Shown here: positions 43,949-53,955 of the stretch, one piece after another
Layout: each line of letters begins with the position of its first letter
Numbering within the stretch: position 1 is the stretch's first letter
Assembly: GCA_003971905.1 (NCBI GenBank)
Contig: RSEE01000101.1
Span: 124,001 to 188,000 of the forward strand
Direction: 5' to 3'
From: Moniliella sp. 'wahieum'
Lineage: Eukaryota > Basidiomycota > Moniliellomycetes > Moniliellales > Moniliellaceae
DNA: 64,000 bases
Made by a program: the position numbers and the translations under genes
The notes under the pieces: model-generated
The model's database searches: none
Told to the model about the DNA's origin: nothing
What the model saw: the letters and a program-made list of their open reading frames with translations, nothing else

Positions 43949-46900
43949 TCACAAGCGCGCTACAGGTGCGCGGCGCTGCTGGTACTCGAGGCGGGGCAAG
44001 CCGAGCGCAGTTTCGAGGACATCCCAAATATTGTGGGCATAGACCACCTCCAATTCGGCGCGTACGGTGGCAGGCAAATCGGTCTCCACGTCCTTCCGGT
44101 TTCGAGCGGGGAGGATGACTTTACGCATTCCTGCCCTGTGCGCACCCAACAACTTCTCCTTAATTCCTCCTACCGCCGTCACCTTACCCGCAACGTAATC
44201 TCCCCCGTCATAGCTAACGTAGGTTCCGTCGGCACCCGGCTCAGCAGACTCACCAAGCTCGTGACAAATGCCGCCCCGGCTGACGGCCCGTCTTTCGGCA
44301 CCGCCCCCGACGGCATGTGCAAGTGCACGTCTTGGCCCGGGAAGAACTTGGCCGTACGGGAAGGCACAATGCCTAACTCGAATGCGTGCGCTTTGACCCA
44401 GGCAAATGCCAGCTCGGCACTTTCCTTGATCACGTCACCAAGTGAGCCGGTCAAGTGCAACGCGCCACCTGCACCCGAGGAGGGCATGAGCGCCGTCTCA
44501 ATGTGCAGGATACCACCGTTACCTGAACCTTGGTACGCCAGCCCCGTCACGACGCCCGGGAGACGCTCCTCCCCCATATCTGCCAGTTCCGGCTCGTACG
44601 TTTCCAGTCCCAACAGCCCTTCGAGGTCCGCAACGCGCACCACGGGATCGTACCCGGCCGGCACAGGCGCATTAGGACCGTACGCCACCAGCGCCTTGGC
44701 CCCATCGGCCTGCACGGACGGCTTGACCACCTCGGCGTACTGCACAGCCTTGCCACGTGCAATGGCGGCCACTTGTCGTTCGAGCGTGCGCACACCAGCT
44801 TCCCGCGTATAGGACGAAGCTACCTTGAGCAGCGTGTCGTCCGGTACTTGCAATAGCGATTCGGCCAGGCCGGCCGCACGACGCTGCTTGGGCACAAGGT
44901 ACTGTTTGGCAATTGCCACCTTCTCGTCGTGCGTGTACCCTGAAATCTCAATCACCTCCGTCCGGTCCAGCAGCGGCGGCGCAATCGTGTCGAGTGAGTT
45001 GGCCGTCGCGACAAACAAGACGCGCGAAAGGTCAACAGGACAGTTGACATAGTGGTCAATGAACTTATTGTTCTGCTCCGGGTCTAGCACTTCGAGCATC
45101 GCTGCCATCGGATCCCCGTGCAAACCGTTCCCGCTGCCCAGCTTGTCCACCTCGTCCAACAACATCACAGGGTCACTCACCCCCACCTTGCGCAGCGACG
45201 ACACAATCGAGCCCGGCATCGCACCCACGTATGTACGTCGGTGCCCACGAATCTCGGCTTCGTCCCGCACACCACCGAGGAAAGACGGGTAAATGGACGT
45301 CGAAGCGCGGTGGCCAACGATCGCTGGTCCAGGCAACAGATAAAAAGTCAGCATTTCGAGCAGGCAAGCCACTACAAGCAAAGGTGGGGGGGAGTGGGGT
45401 GGGGGGGCAAAAAATACATACCGCAATGGACGTCTTGCCTGTGCCCGGCGGGCCAACAAGAAGGAGAATGGGACCGCGGTCGACAATGTGTAATTTGGCG
45501 GGCGGGGTGACGGTCGGACGTGAATCCGACTCATCTTCTTGGTCTTGCAACAGCGCTGCACTTACGTCTTCGTACTTGTCCTTCTTGGCCGGGGCAGCCG
45601 GCGGCGGAGGCAAAGTGGCTTGAGCCTGGAGGGTCTTGAGCTCCAACACGGCCAAGTACTCGACCAAGCGTTTCTTGATCTTGTCCAACCCATAGTGGTC
45701 CGCATTGAGGATCCGCTTGGCCCGATCCACAATCCCTTCGTGCGCATACTCTCTCGGCTTGGTGCAGCACCTGTTCCACTTCGGCAGGGCTTAAGCTTTC
45801 TGCCCGAACGCCCAGTAGGGCCTGCTCCTCGGCCGGGAGATCACTCGTCGTCTTGTCCCATGGCAACTCGGCCATCAACTCAAGGTAGGACACCAGCACC
45901 CCACGTTCGACTGACTGAGACGGGATGCGCGACAGACGCTTCAACTCGCGGTCGCAGACTTTGCGTGCCTCGGCACTGAGCTGTGCCTGGGCCAGCTTGG
46001 CCGACAACTCAGCCACTTCATCTTGCTCCTCATCTTGCTCTGCCTCGTCGTCCACCCGCCCGAGCCAGGTCCCGTGCCAGGCCCAGGCGGGCGCGGCGCA
46101 TTGGAAGAGGAACGTTTGAGTGCATTGTTGCGCAGCGAGTTGAGCAGACGCAGCGCGTCGGCCGACAAGGCACGACGGCGCGTGTCCGGGTCGCGTCCGT
46201 CCGAACCACGGTCCGAGTCGGCACGGTCCGAAGGCGCACCCGTGTTAAAGACAAAGGTGCCCTTGGAGGTAGTCAGGCGGGCCGAGACCGAAGGCGTGAC
46301 GGCTGCCATCGACGCAACCAACGACTGCATCTGCAACCGCAACAGCGTCTCGCGCGAGTCCGAGTTGAGTGGCGCAAGCAGCGCATCGAGGACTTGGCGT
46401 GTATCGCGGATACGTCCCGCACCCTGGCGCAGTGCTTGGGCCACCGCCTCGACCCGCTGCGCCGGATCCGCAGCGGCGAGCAGAGCATGGCGTACGGGCC
46501 AGGCACACGCGCCGCCCACCGAACCGGCCAGCACATCCGCCAACACTGGCGCGGCTTCGTCCTGTACTTCATGCACCAGTCCGCGCAGACGCTTGACCAA
46601 CGTCGGTGGAACGTACGGCATCGCCCCGGCGCCCAGTTTGCTCGTTTCGCGGCTGGGCTCTGCGTCTGGGCCCTGGGCGAGCGGCGGGAGCAAGCTGAAG
46701 CTCGACAGGGCGTCGAGCAGTTCATGAGCGGCTGCGCGGAGCGCATGCACCCGCTCCTCGTTCTCCTCTGACAGAGGCGTCAGCTCTGTGGCACTGTGCA
46801 CACTCGCCTCGACCACATCGACCAGGGCATGGCTGTGCTGCGGTGCGGAAGGCACCAGTGCGCCATCTGCGCCACTCTCCTCTTCTCATCGGTCTGGCGC

Positions 46901-47339
46901 GCCGGCGCAGGCTCATCCGAAGAGGGCAGCAGGAGGGAGACACTCTGAGGGGCCAAGACCTTGTCCACTTGCAAGCGGGTGAGGCCCATGACAAGCAAGG
47001 TGCACTGGTCGGTGGTGGGGTGTCGGATGAGACGGAGGAGGCGGGCAGCGCACGCCCAGTCTCCGGGCAGGGCGAGGTGGGCTGCTGGTTGGGCGGGGGC
47101 GGGGTGGGCAGGGCTGCGACGATGATGGTGCGCTTGCCGGATGGGGAGTCGGCAGAGGGCGATGGGCTGGTGCTGGTGGCGGTGGCGGTGGCGAGGGCGC
47201 GCGGAGGAGAGCGAGGGTGGGCGTAGGGCATGTGGACGGCAAGAACGAGGGAGGGGTGGAGGACGAGGGGGGGCGGGAGGCGCAGGACAGCCAGCTGTGC
47301 GGGCACAGCGACGGCGGGCGCAACCAGATCGGAGCTCAT
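43949..47339 (-). CDS. peroxisomal Lon protease (PLN/LONP2 type)
   Basis: This is an ATP-dependent AAA+ Ser-Lys protease of the peroxisome matrix. ATG 47339 is followed by VPAQLAVLRLPPPLVLHPSL, the start of the Lon substrate-binding domain, without a mitochondrial presequence. The last residues are APVARL; ARL fits the PTS1 peroxisomal signal. Walker A GPPGTGKTSIA is split by a 98-nt intron (45324-45421, GTATGT). EIRGHRRTYVGAMPG, MLLDEVDKLG (Walker B), sensor VATANSLDTI, PKDGPSAG (catalytic Ser) and GGIKEKLLGAHRAG (catalytic Lys) follow. The frame slips at about 47020, 46870, 46065, 45745, 45290 and 44186. Those I could read need one added base, for example TTTCC/TCGG and CGG/GTAAGG. The long N-terminal part (about 480 residues before the ATPase) has low-complexity loops. 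Confidence 0.95.
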
Positions 47340-47960
47340 GGTGTGGTGGTGGTGGTGGGGGCGATGAAGGTGGTGGTGGTGGAGAGGATAAGAGTGGCGA
47401 GAGTGGCGAGGAGTGGCGATGGATGGGGCCGGATGGGGTGGATCAGTGACTGTGAGGCTTAAAGCTTAAGGCTTAATCAACCCCGCAGTGCCCAGCGCTG
47501 ATACGGCGCATGCGCCGCACGGGGGCAGTGTGGATGCAGCAGAGGTTATTCGGGTGATGAGCTCATCCGGCCGATGCAATTTCAATCTTCCGTCTTGAAT
47601 ATTGAATCGGCGATGCATCGAATCAGCAGCCGGGCATCGGGCCGCAGCAGCCCAGCACCCACCGCGGCTGCTAAGCGCTCTCTCGCCTTTTTCACCGTGC
47701 GTATCCGCGTCCTCGCCCCAGGCCGATCCATCCTATCGCGTGCCCGCTTCCTCCGCTGAGGCCGACGCCGTCGTCTTCTATCTCGCCTGCTATCTCAAAG
47801 ACCTGGGCCTGAGCAGTGTCGTCGATTGGGTGCGTGGGGTACTGTAGTGTACACAGGGCAGCTGGCTATCCGTCCTGGTCTCGTTGGCCGCCACGAGGCG
47901 TACCAGCAAACGAGGCCCCTCCGCCTCTCCGTTTTTACTGCGCCGGCACATTCAGTCTGG
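47340..47960. other. intergenic between Lon and prohibitin, with a possible small ORF
   Basis: The Lon promoter should lie next to 47340. See the separate entry for the small frame at 47602-47847. TTAAGCTTTAAGC-type words occur at about 47455-47475. Confidence 0.5.
47602..47847 (+). CDS. possible small ORF, unknown
   Basis: An 81-codon frame ends in a protein-like stretch: [20 protein letters not shown], then [21 protein letters not shown] second ATG in another frame (47613) gives [17 protein letters not shown], which looks like a mitochondrial presequence and could join after a frame correction. GTGCGT after VVDW could also be a donor. No family is recognised and it lies in a short intergenic space. 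Confidence 0.3.
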   Translation: MNRRCIESAAGHRAAAAQHPPRLLSALSPFSPCVSASSPQADPSYRVPASSAEADAVVFYLACYLKDLGLSSVVDWVRGVL

Positions 47961-48907
47961 TCACGTGCATCTGTGTCAGTCACTCGCCCGTCTTTCTCCT
48001 CCCCCCCCCCACAAGCAGTCCCAGAGGTACCAACGTACAGCATGCCGTTGCCGTGGGGCAGGTACGTCACGTTGCGGCTGTTGGCCAGCGTCGACGCAAT
48101 GTCCTTCGACGCATCGATCCGGCGGATGGTCAGACCATCACCCGCCTTCTCCAGCGCAGCCGAAATCGTAGAGGCAGCCTCGGCCTCACCCTCGGAGCGG
48201 ATGACGGACGCTTGCCGCTCCTGCTCCGCCTTCTCGACGACAAACTTGGCCCGCTCGGCATCTTGCTGCGCAATCTGCTTTGCTCCACCGCCTTGGTAAA
48301 CTCACGTCCAAACGTCAGGTGCGTGATGGAGACATCCTCGAGGATAATGTTGAACTCGCGTGCCCTCCGCAGCAGGTCTTCGCGGATCCGCGCCGAGACC
48401 ACCTCGCGCTGGGTGATGAGTTCGGCCGCGTCAAACTGCGCCACGGTCGCCTTGAGCACTCGTTGCCGATCGACGGCAGCACACGCTCGTCATAGTCGAG
48501 CCCCAGGCCCTGGTAAATGCTGGAGAGGTGCTGCACATCGGGGCGGGAGAGCACACGGAGCGAGAGGGTGATCATCTGCAGGTCCTTGGAGCCGGTGGTG
48601 GTGGAGATGGTGCGGGGCTTGATGCGCACGTCGTACAGGATGGCGCGCTGGAGCCAGGGGATGAGGAAGTGGGTGCCCTCGCCGGTGGCCTGGGGCTTGA
48701 CACCAGCAAAGCGGTCAAACATCACGGCACGGTAGCCGCCGGGGACATCGTACAGGCTGGCCTGCACGCCCATGGCGGCGACGCCGAGGGGGACTGGGGG
48801 GAGGGGAGCAGGTGAGCGGTGAGCGGTGAGCAGGGCAGACGCAGGCAGCAGGCAGGGCAGGGATACGCACTGGCAAAGCGCGAGAAGATGCTGGCAGCCT
48901 GGCTCAT
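47961..48907 (-). CDS. PHB1: prohibitin 1 (inner mitochondrial membrane scaffold)
   Basis: With Phb2 it forms the ring complex of the inner membrane that stabilises m-AAA protease and new subunits. Exon 1 is 37 nt (48871-48907, [12 protein letters not shown]). A 77-nt intron (48794-48870, GTGCGT) follows. Exon 2 starts [20 protein letters not shown] and has the SPFH core: [36 protein letters not shown] [37 protein letters not shown] and [13 protein letters not shown]. The coiled coil is [16 protein letters not shown], then [17 protein letters not shown]. Two slips (near 48460, GAG/TGC; near 48290, CAAA/GCAG) each lack one base. The end is less sure: a GTACGT donor at 48038 and acceptor at 47971 would give a short last exon and stop at 47961; otherwise the frame reads on to 47795. 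Confidence 0.95.
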
Positions 48908-49195
48908 GGCGGTGGGGAGGCAGCGGTGGCGTGGGCTGGGCGGGCTGGGACTGGGCTGGGGCGTGCGCGGTGCGAAGGGCGGCGGGAATGCCTGCGGCCG
49001 AGCCCGAGCGCCGGCGGAATGCACTCCTTCGGGCGGCATTCCGCGCGGGCGTTACCTAAGGCGGGATTACGTACACCGGGGGGGTGGGTGGGGGGCGGAC
49101 GCAAGCAACGCGTCGCGCACCGCGCAGAGCCAAGCAAGCGCACAGCCGAACGAACGCCTGCGGGCCGAACACCGTTGAGCTCCACCCACGCCCAC

Positions 49196-51441
49196 ATGCC
49201 CGCCCCGCGCCTCGACCCCCCGCCCACTCCCAGCTGCGGCGCGTCGTCCTGCCCTCGTCGCCGCCGACGCCCCCGCCCCCCCCCACGCCCTCCGCCACAC
49301 TCACCGCCCCCATCGCCCAGCTCGCCGCCAGCATCCAGCGCTTCCAGGCCACCCACCTCGCCCCGCCGGCCCCGCGCCCGCCAACCCCGCCGCCGCCGCG
49401 CGCGACCTTGCCGAACGCCACCCGACCTGTCTCCCCCTCCCCGCAGCGCATTCAGCCTCGCCGGCGACCCGCCCCCCCTGCCGCCCTCGTCCGCATCGCC
49501 CCCCCATCTACGCCGACGCCCACCTCCGCACCGATGCCGACCCGCTCGACGACGCCCACACCCTTCTTCTCCCACCTCCTCGCCCAGCTCACCCAGCACC
49601 TCCCGCTGCCCGCGTCCTCCTGGCGCATTTCCACCCCGCACCACCCCTCCCGAAGCAGCTGGCTCTGCCAAGGCCATGGCCCAGTTCCTCGATCGTACGT
49701 CTCTGCTCCGAACCATCCTGACTTCCCGTACTGACATTGCCCCCCCGCCCCGCAGTCACTTGGACCAACAATCCCGACAATGCGACCCACCTCGTCTACC
49801 CCGCCGCTGACACGCCACCACCCAGCGCCTCCACCAGCGACCGCGCCCCTGTCGCTCTCAGCATGACCTGGCTCGAGACCAGTGTCGCACAAAATACTGT
49901 CTTGGACGTGGCAGACTACATGATTCCTGTGCGCGGGCCCAAACGTGCCACGCCCGATCATCCCGACCCGTATCCGCCATCGGACAAGCATGGACGCCAT
50001 CACGGTCCTCCTGTCCCCCTTTCGGGCGATGAGGCGATCGAGATCTTAGAAGAAACGGTGGCCCAATCCGCCCCCGAAGGCGGGTGGAAACTTCCTTCCC
50101 GAGCCCACTGGTTTTCTCTCGACTCGGTCCATCCCATCGAGCGCAAAGCCCTGCCCGAATTTTTCTCGGGCACGAACCGAAGCAAAACGCCAGCACTGTA
50201 CTGCAAATACCGTCGCTTCCTCGTGCTCACGTACCGACTCAACCCCGAAGAATACCTGACGCTCACAGCGTGCCGGCGAGTGTTGGCTGGCGATGTGTGG
50301 GGATTGATGCGGATCCACAAATTTCTCGACCTGTGGGGGGTGATCAATACCCAGGTGCCTGCCTCGCGTCGGCCACAAAAGTTGCAACCGGCGTTTACAG
50401 GTCACTTTCGTCTTCTCCTCGACACACCCCAGGGGCTGCGACCGATGGAGCCGGCTGCAGGCTCAGAATCCAAGGGTTCCCTCCCCCTTCGCACTGGCAT
50501 CTACCAGACGCGCACCACATCGGTCCCCATGGTCCGTGGAAGACGCTCAGTCGGTTCTTCTCGACCGCACGTGCCTTCCACCCCCAGCCACGTGCGATAC
50601 GTGTGGCACCGTCTGCGACGAACGGTACATTCTACTTGCTGTCGGACCTGGTCCAGTGTTATGTAGCACCTGCTACGCTGCCGCCCGCTTCCCAGCGCCG
50701 CTCAGGGCATCTGACTTTCTCCGTCTGCCCGCGCGCGAGGCGAGCGAAACGAACCAACGCGCATGGTCCCAGACCGAAACTCTCCAGTTGCTTCATGCGC
50801 TGCAGCAATATGGAACGTCTTGGACGCGCGTGTCAGGTAGTGGCTACTCGTTCGGCGCAGGAATGTGCACTTCACTTTCTCCAGTTGCCCATTGAGGACC
50901 GCTTCCTCCCCGCCTGCACGGAACGCGACGTGGTCACGAACGACTGGGCTGGACTTCGCTTGCTCTCCCGCCTGGCCCGCCGGAATTGGCACGAAGCGCA
51001 GCCCAAAAGGCGATTGCAGCGTTGGATCGGGCTGTGGCCAAGGACGAAGGGGAAGAAGGCAAGCTCAATGGTCATAGCAATGGCCATGGTCCAGCAAATG
51101 GGTACGAGGAACCAGAGACAATGCGTGCTGGTGACCCCGTCGTAACTGTATCTTCCTCTGCGGGGGCGCAAACGGACGAACCGCCGTGCCAGCGTACGAC
51201 GCTGCGTATCCGATCCACCGAAGAAGAACGTGAGACGCAAGCATCCTTCTTTGCTCTGGCACGGGCTCAGATGGATCGGTACGCAGCGCGAATGGAGCAG
51301 GTGGCAGCGTACGATGCGCGCCTGGCGGTCGAACGTCAAGTTTTGGCCAAACAAGAACGACAAGTTTATTCCCAACGCTTGCTCGTCCGCCAACGAATTC
51401 ACCAACTTTCTCTCTTGCTCCAACAACCTCCCCGCACCTGA
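49196..51441 (+). CDS. SWI/SNF-type remodeller core subunit with SWIRM, zinc finger and SANT (Swi3/Rsc8/SMARCC family)
   Basis: This is a scaffold subunit of SWI/SNF or RSC. The start near 49196 is provisional. The Pro-rich N terminus includes IAQLAASIQRFQATHLAPP, then after a 61-nt intron (49695-49755, GTACGT) TWTNNPDNATHLVYP. These correspond to the N-terminal module of SMARCC1/2. The SWIRM domain reads HPIERKALPEFFSGTNRSK, YRLNPEEYLTLTACRRVLAG and HKFLDLWGVINTQV. AFTGHFRLLLDTPQGLRP follows, a family hallmark. A zinc finger (CDTCGTVCDERY ... CSTCY) and SANT (AWSQTETLQLLHALQQYG, then ATRSAQECALHFLQLPIED) come next, and a C-terminal coiled coil (ARAQMDRYAARMEQVAAYD) ends at 51441. Frame slips lie between 50480-50560, near 50836 and near 50980. 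It is divergent from PHB1, with a 288-bp shared promoter. Confidence 0.94.
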
Positions 51442-52356
51442 CTGCCTGCGGTCGGCAACGTAGTTGGCATCGTACCCCAACCCCCTGCTTAGCCCACCCA
51501 CCCCGACCCGGGCCTTGGGTTCTTCCCGCAGTCAAATCAGACTCGAACGGTTCGCTGGGGCACTGGCTCTGGCACTTGGCTCTGGCACGAGGGCAGGTGC
51601 ACCGTGCTGCGTGCTACGCTGCCCACGCCAAACAGCACAAATGGATCCTATGGTTCTTTTGGTTGGTATCAAGGGTGACATGGCGACATGTGACGAGGGA
51701 ACCTTCATTGAACAGACGGAGACAACGGTATAAAATAGTGGCCACAGTGCATTGAAGCAGTTGCGCACGGGAACGAATCCGCGCGCCAGCGCGCATCGCC
51801 GATCAATTGGGAGAGGGCAGGGAACCCTAGCACTACCCTCTAACACACTCTTCTATTGCGTTGTTTTCTTTTCGTCGCTGTCTAAAAGCAATGGTTTGTA
51901 GGTTTTCCCCACGGTCCACTGGCGTCTCCCCCTACTCTCCACGCCAATTGGATCAACCCGGTGGTACAGGCAACTCCTCCTCTTCGTTGCTCCTCCGTCT
52001 GCCGGCCTCGTCCTCCAGCTCCCGTCTTCAGCTCTCCGTCCCTCAAGACAACCTAGTTCACGTGTGCCTCCCAGGTGCCACGTCGACGTCCAGCTTAGTT
52101 CAGCCACGGGTGATCCCGCTTCCAGTCACGCCGCCCCCAGTTCCAGTCCAGATCCAGCTCTGGCAGGGTTTGTCCTCCACTCCCCCTCCCTGTCCCTGAG
52201 CCCGAAGGCTTCAGACACGCTCCTGCCGCCCAAGCTGGTGCTATAAGCAGTCTTGCCACACTTGCAGCCGCCCGAGCTATTAGTACTACACCAGCCACCA
52301 ACCGGCCCACCACCCTCGTGTCTCCATCCACACACCCTGCGGGATAGCAGACACGC
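51442..52356. other. intergenic or N-terminal part of the carrier gene
   Basis: From about 51,891 the sequence is Ser/Pro-rich and could encode a disordered N terminus of the next gene (ATG 51891 followed by a GTAGGT donor-like word). 52,000-52,300 has a diverged copy at 55,340-55,620. Confidence 0.45.
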
Positions 52357-53955
52357 ATGTCCAATCCCAACAGCAGTGCCACCTCGGCCAGCTTGCTGCC
52401 TGACAGCGGTCTGTCTGACGCAGAAATCGTCAATGTAAACCGCATGCTTGAGGCGTTCTTTGTTCTGGTGGCTCACCTGATTGTAGGAGGCCTGTTTCTA
52501 CACCCGCTCCGCAGTTCTTTGGCACGGGCACGCGCCAACTGGGCCCCCCGGAGCCTCACCCCTGCTGCTCCCCAGCAGGGCTTACCTGCTGTCCCCACTT
52601 CGGTCCTCCGTGTACTCATCCGCACGTGGAACGCTGAGGGGGTACGCGGCCTCCTACGCGGAGTGCGGTTGTGGACACTGCGTGCCTTACTCCTTGGCCT
52701 TCTGGAACCTGTTCGCCCACCCTTCGCTCATGCGACACCGTGCTGAGCTCGAAGCCTCCACCAGCTCCCTAACTTTGCCGGGCAACTTTACCGCCCTCAC
52801 CACGCACATCACCCACCCGAGCTTGACGCCATCCTAGTTGCTTTCCCTTCCACAACATACAACGATTTGTATATACACAACGGCACTGCCAAAATCCCTC
52901 CCATGTTGTCAGCATCCTGGATCAACATGACCCTCTGGCCTTATGCGGTGTCTGGAGAAGAGATTCCCAGAAGTTCACGAGGTGAAGTCGTGTTCGCGTG
53001 GAGGGTGACCGTGGGAAGGAGGCTGAGGAAGATCCAACAGGAAAAGGAACGATGGCACGTGCCGATATTTGGCGACGCATCTCTTCCTTTTCTCACTACG
53101 GTGGGTTTGGTCGTTTTCAACTTGGTCTTGCTCCCAATCAGTGTTATCATGACGCGGTTCGTCTCCCCCTCCGCTACAACAGCCGCTGAGACTGACAAGT
53201 GATCACTACAGCGCCTACCTCTCCACTCATGCCTTGCATGTTCATACTCCATGGAAGAGCCTAAAGTTGCTACTAACGGAGCGGGAACGCAAACGGCCCT
53301 ATCTTCTCTGGACGTTGCCCGGTGCAGCGTCCGCGTGGGCACTACACGCGTTGCTTTTCTCGTTTGTCGTACCCGTGGTGCACTACTGGTCGATGAACAC
53401 CGCCGAGGAATTTTTACACAGCCATATACCCACGTACGCGCGTCTGCATACCGCATTCAAGCAGGAACCCAGCTTCGGCATTCGTGCAGTTCTGCTGTTT
53501 GTGGTAACCAGCGTGACGTATTGGTTATGGGCCTTCTGTCTCCTTGCTATCGTCCCGCCCTTGGAGACAGCGATGGTACGATTGGCGAGTCAGGGGGCCC
53601 CGGAGCCCGAAGAGGACGCCCTGCAGATGCGCCGCAGGGATGGGGACGAAAGCGGGAGCGAGACCGAGTTTGACCTTACGACGGGTGCGGAGGAAGGCAC
53701 CCCGCTCCGCCCGGGCGTTGGGTGGAAGGAGTAGCTACTCCACCTGTTCCCAAGGCGGTCGTGCTCCGCACTGCGCGGCCTTACACTGGGCTATGGGACT
53801 GCATCGCTACCATGAGACGGGAAGAGGGATGGGGTAGTCTCTACCGTGGCTGGGGGCTGGCATTTTTCATTCTCTTTTTCAGTAATGGCCCCACGTTCAG
53901 CCGCATCATATTCCTAACAAAAAAACCACCCTCCTACTCCGTCCCGGCTTTTTAG
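52357..53955 (+). CDS. divergent mitochondrial carrier-like membrane protein
   Basis: By pattern this is a three-repeat SLC25-like protein. Repeat 1: MLEAFFVLVAHLIVGGLFLH, then PLRSSLARARA and RTWNAEGVRGLLRGV. Repeat 2: TTVGLVVFNLVLLPISVIM with a degenerate PxxxxxR, followed by THALHVHTPWKSLKLLL. Repeat 3: LLFVVTSVTYWLWAFCLLAI, then PPLETAMVRLASQG, an acidic/charged insert of about 45 residues, and YTGLWDCIATMRREEGWGSL ending in YRGWG. The carrier signature PxxExxxxR is clear only in repeat 3, as in outer-membrane carriers of the Ugo1/SLC25A46 group, which is one possibility. The frame alternates between two phases at least four times (about 52690, 52840, 53200, 53715). The true start may lie upstream near 51,891. 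Confidence 0.62.
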
